Source: Trichoplax sp. H2 (Eukaryota > Placozoa > Uniplacotomia > Trichoplacea). From it: 64,000 nucleotides of DNA. The translations under genes were made by a program, and so were the position numbers. Positions 14,301-26,814 of the stretch are shown piece after piece. Under the pieces are notes generated by a model. That model was not told the origin of the DNA. It ran no database searches and saw only the letters and a list, made by a program, of their open reading frames with translations. The stretch is taken from the NCBI GenBank assembly GCA_003344405.1, contig NOWV01000009.1, positions 1,106,525 through 1,170,524 of the forward strand. Reading direction: 5' to 3'. Position 1 is the first letter of the stretch; the number at the start of each line of letters is the position of its first letter.

Positions 14301-16699
14301 AATACATTAATAGTATTTTTAAAATTAATTTGATACGAAATGATTCTGATACTAGGTTAATCGATATCAACTGTGATCAAGTCTAGGTATGCATATCAAT
14401 ATCTTCTTTCTTAGCCTTGTCACTCAATTAGAGTTAATTGGTTCTATAAACCGGAAACATTACATAGAAATGATGATTTTATACAGCTAGATCAGCTCTT
14501 AATTAAGTTAAATTATCTTGCACCTGTTCCAATAAATAGCTAAAATAGGTGATAGTGGAAGCATTATAATGCTATTTGATCAATAATTAACATAAATCAT
14601 CGTTTGTAATTTATTTATTCAATTTTGTAGATACTAATTATGCAGTACACGGGTATGATTACGACAGTAAAAGTTGTAGCAGTTCAATCGATTTTATCTT
14701 GCTATCACCAATTGATTGATCTCGAATTTAGCTGCAGAGAACAATCTATTATATTAGAATAGTAAATCAGTAAAATTTTAGTTAACACATAATTCAAGCC
14801 ACGACATAAATAGTATGTTACGAATTTCATATCATGTCCGGAATTGTCTATACCATAAATTGAAGAAACCGAAATATTTCGGAATATCCTAAAGCTCATT
14901 AATCTATGTCAATTCAAGAACGATGAAAAAATTTACAGCATAGCAAAGTATATTAACCCGAAGTATCGTGAGTGGAAGATTCTATCAATAAGACATAATA
15001 ATCAAATATCACAGTCATTCGATAGTATAGATAGATATTACGAACTGCACCAGTACAGTGTAAAATGCATGTAAGTAATTGATATTTGGATCTAGATTGC
15101 GTTTATGAAGCCTCAATGTACATCATTAAGTTAGACCACGAGAACATGTGAGTATTTGATTGTCACTAGAGATGTACTTGATGCTCGGTAAAACTATTGA
15201 TTTATGTAATAAAGTGAAAACTCAACGAGAAATCCGAGTCTTGCTATATTAATTTTAAGACACTTTATTACGGGTAGTGTTAATCTTGATATGTACATAC
15301 CGTATATTACTTATGGCTAATTGTCTTGACTAAATTGGCCTCTTGATCATCATGAATGCTATAAAGAAATATACATACTGTAGGCTGACAAGTAGATTGT
15401 AATATGAATATAATTTGGATTGTGAAAAGTAGATTAAAAAGATACGAATTGATGTATAACTATAAATAATGGCGCGATGGTCTACAGATAGTATCTCAGA
15501 AGTTCCGATAGATCTTAAAATCGCACAATATAATGTAGGCCAATTGAAATAGATCTAAAAGTATCCTATGTTATAAAGATATGAACAGGACATTCTACTG
15601 ATATTACAGTTATATAATTACAATTAGTGATTGATGTCATATGGAATACGAAACTGTGAAACTATAAAAGTAATTTTGATCCTTGGACTAATAAATAAAG
15701 CTTACTATAAAGCTTTGAAGCAGTATGCAACTCATTAAGCCCTTTATAGCTAGTAGAGCATCTTTATGTACTCAGTGTGCAGTCATAGTGAAATAAGATG
15801 ATCTGATAAATTCCTTAAAATGAAGGACTGTCGTGTTTCAATAAAGACTATAGTAACATCAAGCAATCTTCATCCTACGGCAAAATGTCACATTTTCCGT
15901 TGATTATTGCCTTTATGGTGGATGTAAGGTGATATTGACATGCTAGTAACCAATTTAAAAGACTTATAGAAAAATAATGTATTAAACGTTGAAGCGGCCT
16001 GCATTTATGCAAACAGTCAATCTTAAATTTCGAACTCTTTCAATACTCGATATTTGTAATTATCATCTGATTTATTGTACAATGCACAGTAGAAGCATGT
16101 GTTAGTGAGATAATGCTAAAATACCGATACAAGAAAACTGCTATTACTTGAGAGTAGAATATTGCTGTTTGAAAAGTAATGACTTCAAGTGAGTAATTTT
16201 GTTTTATAATCATAAAATTAACATCCATTATCAATGCTATTACGTCAGGATACTAATAGATCTCTCAATAAGTAACAATTATTCCATCTGATAGTAACTT
16301 TAAGCTTTGAGATGTTATCTTGTACAAGTATACTAGCAATGAGGATCGTGCAATAATATATGAGCATTTTTACAGTTTAAATTACTGTTATCCTTTTAGT
16401 ATGCTCCCATAGATCAAAATAGGAATACCATATTCTACTACAAGTTCTGTAATATACTATTGTTACAAATATAATCTTGGATGAGTTATTTAGCATTCAA
16501 CAATACGATACAATTATCGACTGCCGATTGTGTACTAGTCAATATGCTACTAGCTAATTTTCCCCGTAAATACTTCCACCAGATCGTTTATTTATTTTGC
16601 AATACACTAAAACAAATGAAGGATACGGAGCTAAAATTTTGGTGGCATATAAAAAAGATGAATTAACTGTATAGCACGTATATCCTAGGAGCAGCGTTA

Positions 16700-17290
16700 A
16701 GGATTAGCAATTGGAAATATTTTAAATAAAATTGGTTCAATTCAACCCGTTGTGAATTTTAACATTATTGATATACTCATGCGTAATTGCTGATAATAGC
16801 GCTTTATCAACAATAACGTACTGGATATACTAACAAAATCTCAATAGCAAATTATTAATTAGTTTTATAGTATCTATTCCGTACGAAAAGCTTTAGTGAA
16901 GATTAGTAATTGGAAACATTTTAAATCAAATCAGTTTAATTGAAATAGTAGTGTAGATATTTTAACATTATTGATGTATGTAATTACTGATTCCAGCGTT
17001 TGATCAACAATAACGTATTTAATATACAAATAAAATTTCAACAGGAAATGACTAATTAGCTCAATAGATACCTGTACTATCAAATTACCGAAATAGAAGA
17101 TTTGTAAATAGAATATTTTGAGTATAAATCAATTTAATTTAAATAGTAGTCGATTATCATGTTTCCACCTATATATAACTTCTGACACTAACATTTGATA
17201 TAATCCTACAATAGATAACAGTTATAACTCAGATCGACTACTGAATTAATACTGCCGTGCATCTACTGATTGCTTCTGAAAATGATGTTA
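16700..17290. repeat. Tandem repeat, about 198 bp unit, roughly three copies
   Basis: GATTAGCAATTGGAAATATT at 16702, GATTAGTAATTGGAAACATT at 16901 and a decayed AGATTTGTAAATAGAATATT near 17098 give spacings of about 199 and 197 bp. Copies one and two also share TTTTAACATTATTGAT and ATCAACAATAACGTA. The third copy is much weaker. The unit length is satellite-like but the array is short. Confidence 0.65.
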
Positions 17291-19800
17291 CCTAATTAGC
17301 TCGAAATTAACATGCTTGAACCCATTTCTACAATATTACGATATTGTTACCAATTACTAAAGATTCTTTAAGCTAGACATTATTTCAATTATTGAGAAAA
17401 TGATGATTCATGTCTATCGATGTAATTGATATTCTTGGAAGTAAACTAGTTACGACTTTAGACGTTTATTTATTCAAGCAATATTTATAATGGACTAAAG
17501 CTATTGCATTAGTATTAGATGATAATTGATTATAATTACTCTATTTCTATGGTGTGCTACAATGCGATATGTGTAGAGATCTATATACTAATACACAGAA
17601 GAAGGTGAAAGTATACCCTATAAAAATTGTTCTATAGGACATTTATATAATTTTTTCCGCCTGTAGAATGTTTAAAGAGAACTCGACTTAAATTGAGCTT
17701 GGTTTGTAGAATACGTTTATGATGTTAAAGCTTGTACAGTGCAATTGCTAATCCATTAGTGTTCAATTTCATCTCAAATTAGCTGGTATTGGCCTATATC
17801 ATTTTGATCAGTTGCTGATGTGATAGTTATTGATCTTAAAAAACTTGCGTTAGACCAAATGAACAGCTTTGCATCGAGCTAGAAGAATTAGATGCAATCA
17901 TGCTTGTTGGCATTGTTTGATGTTGTTAAAACCATGGTATTATCCTTGAATATGACAATAATTTTAACAGATGATAAAATCCTTCGGTAAACTACTGCTA
18001 AAGTAATCCATGACGACAGTCAGTTTTTAATTACGTCCGGTAGAATAAACTTAATCTTTGATATTATACACGTATCGCCAGACTGCCATTAATAAATAAT
18101 TTTAACTCTTACGTAACGCCAACTAGGACTATAAAATTTAGTTGCTTTTAGAATGCTCGCTTATTCCTATTCATAACTGAACACGTGGCTTGTGATATTA
18201 AGAATGAAGCAACTGCAGGTAAAACAATTTATTGAAATTCATTTTTGAGCCATTTGAGAGTGTGGTAATTATTTTAATTGGCGTGATGGATTGAAGAATG
18301 AATCTAAAGTATCCATAAAAATCGAGCTATTTGCTATGGGTAGTTTTTAGTTTGAAATAATTGACGACGTGATCTGTTATGCAATATTTCTGTTATGTAA
18401 TGACTACAGTTTAGTCATCTTATAATATGAGCTGTTGCATTGGCTATAATGGTATTTGATGATGATTATTACGATCATGATAAAGTCCCTTTATTATTAA
18501 GACAATACATTAGCCATTAAGTCGTGAATATTCTTAATGAATGCGAAATATTTTTACATTTATTTCTGCATTAGCGTTAAAATAAGATTCGAATGACATC
18601 GTGACTTATGAACTTGAATTATGATTGTTATCCTGTACTTGTAAGCTTAATTAATAAAGAAATTATCATTGTAGTGATGCACCCATATTTGATTATACGG
18701 ATAGCTATATTTGATATAGTTAGGTTGTTTTGAATAGATATTATTAGAAATTCTGGATGACTAATAGTAGCCAGTTGACTAATTATGGTACAAGATTTAT
18801 GTAGCTAGAAACACTGTAGTTGTTAAGATGTCCTTCGGAGAAAGGGCCTAGACCTTAATAGAATAGTAGTAACATCTTAAATAGAATGATTTAGACTGTA
18901 GAAAATAATGATGTACTATTAGAGAAAAGTATTTTGTTTGATGACTCATGTCTGATTGTAGATAAATCAAGTTGTCATAAATGGATTTAACGAGATGTTT
19001 ATAAGAACTGCAGAGATGAGCTCACAGAGAAGAAGAGACTTTACTTCGCTTTGAGCTCGGAATACTTTAGATTTTAGACTAGATTCGTGTAGTAATTAAT
19101 TATTGCTCTACCATTCCTAAAATTTTGTAATAAAAGCCTTTTAGAAAATACCATTTGACTAAGATAGTTATTCTGAGACGCATTTATTACAGTCATGTAA
19201 AAGTTTTTCTCAATTTTAATAATTAAAATTTTGAGTTAGTGAATTTTGAACTTCAAAGGTTTATAGCTCATTTTTCAACCGGTTTGATAATCCATTCACT
19301 ACTTATATTGTAAAATGTCTAAAATAGATCATGGTGGACCGATTTTGTTCTTCGAATTAGGTTTGGACTTTGCTCTTCATATCATACGAGTGATTGGATT
19401 ATTTTGAAAACCCTAAGATAGTCTAAAGTCTAAACTACGTCGATGTACTTTGAAATAGAAGCTTCATGTTAATGTCCTATTCCCACTATCTATTAGTGCA
19501 GACTTTTTAAACTGAAATTAACTGTCCACTTTGTTTACAATAATACCTTGTGAGAAGATCAGTCCATTGGGATAGTTCAATATCATCGTTTACCTAGTAA
19601 GAGAATGTCCAAATGAGTTTTTTTTACATATTCTTTACCGGATGCCTTGATTGACGGTATACCGTACTGTATATACGGTAGAATCATTTAAGGATGAATG
19701 TTGATCCTAGTTTACTGCTAGTTTCACTATCTTTCTTCCTACGTCCTGATACGGATTAGGTGAAGATGTAGACGTGATTGGATCATCCCTGAAGAGGATC

Positions 19801-22062
19801 TAAATACGTCGAATTGCGTCATTTCCTTGCCGGAAACCTGACAATGTCATCATGCGTACAGTAGGTTATCCTATACGGATCGGTGTGGATCCCATAGAGG
19901 TAAAAAAAAATAGAATAGTGGTTTTTTATATCTCTGTGGTGGATCCTAATCAATTTATAGATGAATTTACGGTCTTTCCTGGATCTTGATACGCGTAGAG
20001 CTAAAATTTGGCATGAATTACTAGATACGCGTAGATATACTGCATCATGGGTTGAAAGAGGATTGTCTCCTATTCGATCTCCCAATTGTAGTGAATAACG
20101 TTATTAATAAAAATCGACATCGATGTAATGAAGGTTAATATGTAGTCTTGCAGTCATGGTATAACTCATTGGACCTACACATATATCATAGATACGCCTA
20201 TATTGATATTGATATAATGGGCATATTAGAATTGATAATACATAGTGCTACCGTCCTAATTTAGGATGCAGCACTGTGGCCTAACACGGAATTATGCAGA
20301 TTAATACGTAGGTATTGAAAGATAGCATCTACAAAAGGTGTAGTCTTTATACATCAATGAGTTGGATAGTACTTGGATGCTTAACTAGCTCAAGTTGTGC
20401 TCAATCATAACACAAATGATGAGCATCGACTAACGAAAAATCAATGTTTTAAGGTGGTTGCATCGATTGCGCTTTCTGGTCCTGGAATTCAGTATATCTT
20501 CTAGTCAGTTTTACAACTCTATTCCAAAGGAAGACGATCATCGTCATTTTTGATCGTTAATATTATTATTATTCTTGCCTTTCTCATTTTCACTACTCAT
20601 TTCCCTATCAAGTTAATGAGCCTAGTTACCGTTGAAATTAGAACAGGCATGCTGGAAAATGGCCAAGAATTTGCGTGCAAGGATGATGCAATCATACCTT
20701 AACTTGCCATCTCCCGTCCTGTCCGTCCCGCCGGCCGGCCGGCCTACGTGGCAAAATTGCCCTTTGCTTTGTTGACCTGTCTCCAATCGGAGGGGCTCCG
20801 ATCGCGAGCTAGAATGACGATGTGTAAAAATATAGTAGTGAAAAGCAAGGTATTTTTATCACTGATTGAGTAGTAAACCTATAGAACTGATCACGTGAGT
20901 GATGACGTTTCGTACACCACCCACTTCTTACCCCAAATGGCAGGATCCTGCTATTTTCTAACCTTGTCATCCATCAAGACGAGAAAATGGACAGTCTGTT
21001 ATGTATTTATGTCCTCTACTAGTTGCACTTGTTATTATCCAGTCAAGTACAGTAGAATCCTGGAGACTGATATTTCTTCTTTCTGCAAGTGCAATAGCTG
21101 ATCGTGATGAGGTGAAGGATTGTGGTCATGATGCAGCTTAAAAAGATGATGCTGCATTCTATCTTGATGCAATACTAGCTATCTATTTCTTGAAATTACA
21201 GGATAGACCGTTATGAAAACTCTGATGACGAACAGTACAATTTACTCGCCTAATATAGAGTAGTCTATGATAACTTTAGTTTTCTTTGTTCTTTCCTTCC
21301 TTGTTACAGTATATCTGATTTTTCTGTCTTGTAATGATATTTAATTGAAGTAAGAACGATCGAGGTAAGACATGGAGGTATTCTCCTTACTTCTATGGTA
21401 AAGACAACCAATATATAATGATATCCACGATAACCCACCCCATGCGATGATGTTGCTACTACGACAGTACTGTCAAAGTGTCAATTCCTCCTTATAACTC
21501 TACTGCAGACATTGATATAGATTGTCCTTGGCAGAAGAACTGATTGATGTCACTGAGTGATCTTGAGCAAGAAATTAGCAAGTCTTGTTGTATTCATTCA
21601 TTTTGAGATTCAAAGCGATGAATAAGAACTACTCAAGGTCCCTGTTCAAAGCATGCATAGTGTCCAAGATGTTGCAAAATCTTCCACTGCAAGTTTGCAT
21701 AGGTCATTTGCATCAAAGAGACAGGGACTACTCAACACGAATTCGAATTTTGGGTTTCGCTATCTGGATTGTGCCATGCGTTCTAAATCGTGCTGGAGAA
21801 ATCCACGCCAGTACAGTACAGTACTACACACTGAACTAGAGCGGGACCACCACGGAATCCAGGACGGACGCCCGTCACCTTTTCCTATACAGTATTTATA
21901 CCCCAGACAAGAGGTCGTGACGACATCCGTTGACGTGACGCCTAACTGGCAGTAGAGCTTGACTGGATCTTTTTTCCTCTCCACTTTTCTCTTCAGCCAT
22001 TTTTGGCCTTCTTTGCATCTCTTTTTCAAGCGTAGCCGCAAGGTAAAATTCAATCTAACATC
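19801..22062. other. Region upstream of the fructose-bisphosphatase gene; no gene recognised
   Basis: Less AT-rich than the DNA to its left. It includes a GC-rich patch near 20700-20790 with a (CCGG)-type run at about 20731-20744. A 12-bp word GATACGCGTAGA occurs twice, near 19988 and 20025. A minus-strand ORF of 88 codons at 19819-20085 and several short plus-strand ORFs have no recognisable domain. A possible TATA-like element (AGTATTTATA) ends at 21900, about 160 bp before the FBP1 start codon; this is weak evidence. Confidence 0.4.
21931..21938. promoter_or_regulatory. CRE-like site upstream of FBP1
   Basis: TGACGTGA, one base from the cyclic-AMP response element palindrome, lies 125 bp before the FBP1 ATG. 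Gluconeogenic genes are often cyclic-AMP responsive in animals. Function here is inference from one short word. Confidence 0.3.
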
Positions 22063-25000
22063 ATGGCTGATCGTCCAGCACAATCCTTCGATACCGATTG
22101 CATGACTTTAACTCGATTTGTGCTCAATGAGCAGCAAAAATTTCCTCAAGCCAGTGGTGATTTAACGCAGTTACTCAATTCTTTACTGACAGCCATTAAA
22201 GCAGTTTCTTCGGCAGTCCGTAAAGCTGGCATAGCTAAACTGTAAGTTTCTTTACTATCCAACATGGATTTCAATGTTATTTTTTACTAGCTTAATGCTT
22301 GACTAATGAGAGAGTGTATAGAAAAGTCCATCATCCAATCCTGCTATGAAGGGGGGGGGGGACATTTAGTTTCAGTCATTTCTCTTCGATAGATCATTCA
22401 ATGGCTTAGAACTCCTCTTGCTTGCCTTCGTAGTCGTAGTAGTTCGGAGTACGCCCTCTACAGCACAGAAAAGGTAAAGGATACTGTAGATACACTGTCG
22501 ATATTGCTCAACATAACAGCTTTCATTCATAGATAGTTCTATCAAGAACGATCCAAAAACCCACTAGGCTTTGACCAGGGATGTCCCTGCTTTGACTATG
22601 GCTACATCGCTCGCAGTTTTTTCATGACGATACGACCGTATCCTGACACTTTGATCCCTTGCGATCCAAAACATCTCCGGCTATCACTTCTTGACGTACT
22701 ATATTGACAGTCAGGACATGATCGCCGCAGGCTGCCATGGTGATAAATAAAGGCAAATGAATAAAACGTAGGAAAAAAAAAAGGTGGAGAATGACAGTAT
22801 TGGCGTAGGTAGAATAGCAGGATTGACCTCTGTTTGATGTTCTCTTTCCACTGTTTGTATTAACTAGCGTATGCAATCAGCCAAGGTGCAATCAATTATG
22901 CTAATTCATGATTACCCAATCAACACCACAACTTTTTTCGTCAATCGCGCATTTGTAAGTCTACAACATGGTCTATTCCGATACTTATAAATACAAGTCG
23001 GTTTGAAGGGAATCAAAAGATCAGTGGATGGCTATGCTGCTACGTTGCAGCTGGAATCGGGATCGCGTCTTGCTGTTGAGTTGGTACCAGGACGAGGTTC
23101 TGGAGTGCAAGGTAATAGTAGTCCCTTGACGTATACTGCATTCAATGAAACTAAAGCCAGGCTGCCTTTTCTATCTTTGATAGCCATCGGATGGACTACG
23201 AAATGGAATCTTTAACAAGGATAGAACTGTATTGGCAAAAATGATTGTATAAACTAAATCACAGGCTCTTTTTTTGAATTAAAGGCAGTTCGAACCAGCA
23301 CATTCATCATGCTGCTCTGCATGAATACACGAATAAACAATTTACCAGCTGACACGACTCTCTTCATTTGCTAAGTGCCCGTAACCTTGTAGGCATGACT
23401 GTGTTTAGCCCTTCCTCTTGCAACAAGCACAGAGAATAAGATGGAATCATATTGTCTACTAATTATATAATTTACATGTTTACTTACTGTTAGCCCTGGA
23501 CAAAAAGGTCATACGTACAGTACAGTACAGTATCGCAGATAGAATGTTTACATAGCGTAACAACTCCAATTTTATATCCATTCTGAGTCAGTGATTTGGT
23601 GATGATGATAGCCTTTAAATATTACCCTTTACCCTGTATGATCTGTTTCCTTCGTACATATCGTCTATACAAAGTTATTTTAAAATTGAGATACATAAAC
23701 CAAGTTTGGATCAACATTTTTCCTCTCTAATACACCTACATACAATTCATAAACCCATTGATTCTAAGATTCTCATGTCTTAAATAATTCACTAATTAAT
23801 AAACTTTCTATCATTTTTATCGCCTAACAGCTTCGGTATTGCCGGTGAAATCAATGTGCAAGGTGAAGAAGTCAAAAAATTGGATGTCTTAGCTAATGAA
23901 TTATTCATTAATATGTTAAAGTCATCCTACACTGTTGCTGCCATGGTATCGGAAGAGAATGAGAAAATGATTGAAGTAGAAACGGAGAAACAAGGAAAAT
24001 ATATCGTCTATTTTGATCCTTTGGATGGCTCCTCTAATATAGATTGCTTAGTTTCCATTGGTTCTATATTTGCGATAGGCAAAAAGGTACATCACAACAG
24101 TCTATACTATGTTGCAAACGTGTATTAATGCATTATAGATCGCAATTTTATCATTTATAGTCGAAATGAAGGATGGCCTTCACTGTTAATGTCGTCTTCA
24201 ATACAGTACGATTAATTGTTTATTAGCTACTTAATAACCCTGTAAAAAAAATAGCAATTACTCAATTAAATTTGAATTAAACTACGTATTCTTGGAACTA
24301 TCTTGTACGTATACCTTAGAATTGTGATGGAACGCCAACTGAAAAAGATTGCCTTTGCAGCGGTCGCAACATTGTTGCTGCTGGCTACGCCTTATATGGC
24401 AGTGCTACCATGGTTGTTTTATCAACTGGTAATGGTGTCAATGGATTTACCTTAGATCCAGTAAGTGTAAAAGTTGTGTTACTGTACAGTACAATTGAAC
24501 CGCTTGATGTGTCTCAAAATATCACAAATTTCCTGTCGCAACTGTTATACCGTAAATTTTTGCTCTTTATAATTAATTTACAACGCGTATGTAGGCATAA
24601 CCATTAACCACTTGTACCCGTAAATAGCTTGATATTATCGATGATACTATTATACCTAAGATAAATATTCTATCAAATGCGTTATGTAGTCTATCGGAGA
24701 ATTCGTCTTGACTCATGCAGATATGCAATGCAAACCGAATGGCAAAAAAATCTATAGCTTGAATGAAGGCTATGCACAATATTTTGATCCTGCTGTAACA
24801 GAATTTTTGGAAAGGAAAAAGTTTCCCAAAGTATGGCCTAAAATAATTTCATCGCTAACAAATTATGCTTTTTATAATAAAGCTAAAATTCTTGAAAATT
24901 TTTGTCTTTTTTGTATCGTATAACTTACAATCTACTGTAAGTTTACACTTATTCATTTACTACTTCGTTCCTTGTTTAGGATGGCTCTGCGCCTTATTCT

Positions 25001-25401
25001 GCTCGATACGTCGGTTCTATGGTATCGGACGTTCACAGGACGCTGATGTATGGCGGTATTTTTATGTATCCTGCTAATGTAAAGAGTCCTAAAGGCAAAG
25101 TAAGATTAATTAATTGATTCAATATATCAGGTTCAGCGCAAATGTCTTTTAGTCATTGCTGGTCAATTGCATAAATAAATAAAATTATGTTATTATTTAA
25201 TTTCACCAGTTGAGATTATTATATGAATGCATACCAATGGCGTATGTAATGGAACAAGCTGGTGGTCTGGCAACTACAGGCGAGAAAGATATCTTGGACG
25301 TTGAACCGAAATCAATCCACGATCGTTGCCCCATCTTCCTTGGCTCAAAGCGTGACGTAGAAGACGTCATAGATCTATACAGTAAACATAAGTCGGGTTA
25401 A
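22063..25401 (+). CDS. FBP1: Fructose-1,6-bisphosphatase, complete six-exon gene
   Basis: Exons 22063-22241, 23831-24086, 24320-24460, 24690-24830, 24980-25099 and 25210-25401. All junctions are GT-AG and join in frame, giving 342 residues, close to the usual animal length of about 338. The cytosolic enzyme removes the 1-phosphate of fructose 1,6-bisphosphate, the committed step of gluconeogenesis. Visible landmarks are the N-terminal GDLTQLL segment of the AMP site (residues 32-38), metal ligands in SEE (100-102) and the family signature [10 protein letters not shown] at 122-131. Later come [23 protein letters not shown]-like [30 protein letters not shown] and [19 protein letters not shown]. 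Allosteric AMP inhibition therefore looks preserved. The start codon is chosen because it opens the conserved MAD.. N-terminus. Intron 1 is long (1.6 kb) and contains a less AT-rich, coding-like island (see findings). Confidence 0.97.
22351..22361. repeat. Homopolymer run of 11 G in FBP1 intron 1
   Basis: An uninterrupted poly-G tract. It stands out in DNA that is otherwise strongly AT-rich. Confidence 0.9.
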
Positions 25402-26814
25402 TTCTGACTACTCTTAATTATGACGAAAGCCTGTTTTCGTATTGTAGTCGTTTTATTTCATCTATTGCTTACGTTTATGTGTATTGCAATATCAATTAAT
25501 AATCATATTATGGACGACGTTACGATTTACTGAGTGCGGTATACTGGGATATAGCCTCAAATGAATTCAAATTATTTCATGCTCTTCATGTCTTTTGATT
25601 AAACAATTTTTAGTGGCTAAATTTAGAAGGTAGTCAATACTAGATTACTTTTAATGGGCTAATAAGTACTCTTTAAGATTATATCTAATTAGTTAAGATC
25701 ATTCTGAAGTATAACTAAACCTGGATGTACTGCTTGATGTAATGGCAATAAAGAGTACTTCAATAAAATTAGTATTACCTTAACGTCTAGTACGATTGAA
25801 TTCCGCTTACTGGATATTTTGTAAGGATGTTTAGTGTTTTAAAGAACACACCAATGAGGTAGATAAGATAGGTCACTACCTATGGTATTTTGTATCTCGT
25901 ACTACAATACTGCATCTAGTCGATTTTGTTATAAAAATCTTTAGTTTCGTATATTAAAAAAACGTCTAAGCTTCTTGTCGATCAGCTAATCGGCACAGTT
26001 AATATCTCAGTTGAGCAGAATATTTTAGAAAGTTAAAAGATACACACCCAAATAAAAGAAAATTTACAAAGTACTCACCAGTCTTAGCTGTTATGATAGT
26101 TACCAAATTTTTATTATTCTTATAACAAAATTAAAATAAATGACCACCTATACAAGTGTATAGGTTATCAAGGTCTTAGATAGCTATTAGCTTTCTATGA
26201 AAACATCAACAAAATTGTCTCGTCGTCACAAATATAAAAATATAACTTTAGCGATTGATATTATAGTTATTAGGCCATAATTGGTGATGATACTGCAACA
26301 CATTAAGATGAATAGGTACGCACTGTAGAAATAGGTATAAGATCCATGTAATCGATAAGTAATGATCACATTTTGTCATAGCCAGTCCTTATTCAAAGGC
26401 TGTTAATAAGTTACTCGGTAAGCACCAGTACTCATCTTAGTGTCATTATACAGTTGAAAGAGCGATCAGCAAAAGAAGTAGAGAAAATTTGCCGGCAACT
26501 TGTATACAATCGGATCGAATAGAGCCTCGTACATTTCGCCAAGGGTATCTTAAACTAAATAACTACATTGCTAGTAATTACGATATATAAAAATACGACG
26601 TGCGCATAAACGAAATTATAAAAATAAATTGAAGTCATTATTTGGTATGCCCGTATAACTTGACAGGCAAGCAAAAAAACACCTAGTAAAACCAATAAAT
26701 CAGTGTAATTGGATTAATTGTACAATCTTCGAACAAGTGTCATTTATAATTTGAAAACGCATTGGCTTAGATATAGTTTTATGCCTTAGGATTATAGTTA
26801 TAGAAGTACTAATA
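25402..26814. other. Convergent intergenic region between FBP1 and the kinesin gene
   Basis: The 3' ends of both genes face each other here. I see no ORF of note, no repeat array and no RNA gene. Confidence 0.6.

Larger units (their letters stand above)
5301..19800. other. Long AT-rich stretch with no recognisable gene
   Basis: About 14.5 kb with stops in all frames every few codons. The few ORFs of 60-70 codons (for example 13048-13260 plus, 14705-14899 minus, 16040-16234 minus, 16481-16666 plus) show no domain, no signal of conserved coding and no convincing splice context. I see no tRNA or rRNA gene. The only structure I can point to is degenerate tandem repeats, listed separately. A gene made of very small exons, or a non-coding RNA, could be missed by eye. 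Confidence 0.6.

Noticed and set aside
19819-20085. 88-codon minus-strand ORF
   Set aside because: Composition has no coding pattern and there is no recognised domain; left as unsupported.
20728-20745. GC-rich CCGGCC run as a CpG-island promoter
   Set aside because: Too short and isolated, with no gene start within reach that I can support.
21585-22083. Three overlapping 84-107 codon ORFs just upstream of FBP1 on both strands
   Set aside because: No domain, mutually incompatible frames, and they overlap the likely FBP1 promoter and 5' UTR.
24410-25077. ORFs at 24410-24607, 24573-24779 (minus) and 24865-25077
   Set aside because: They read through FBP1 introns or the wrong frame; the phased six-exon model explains the sequence.
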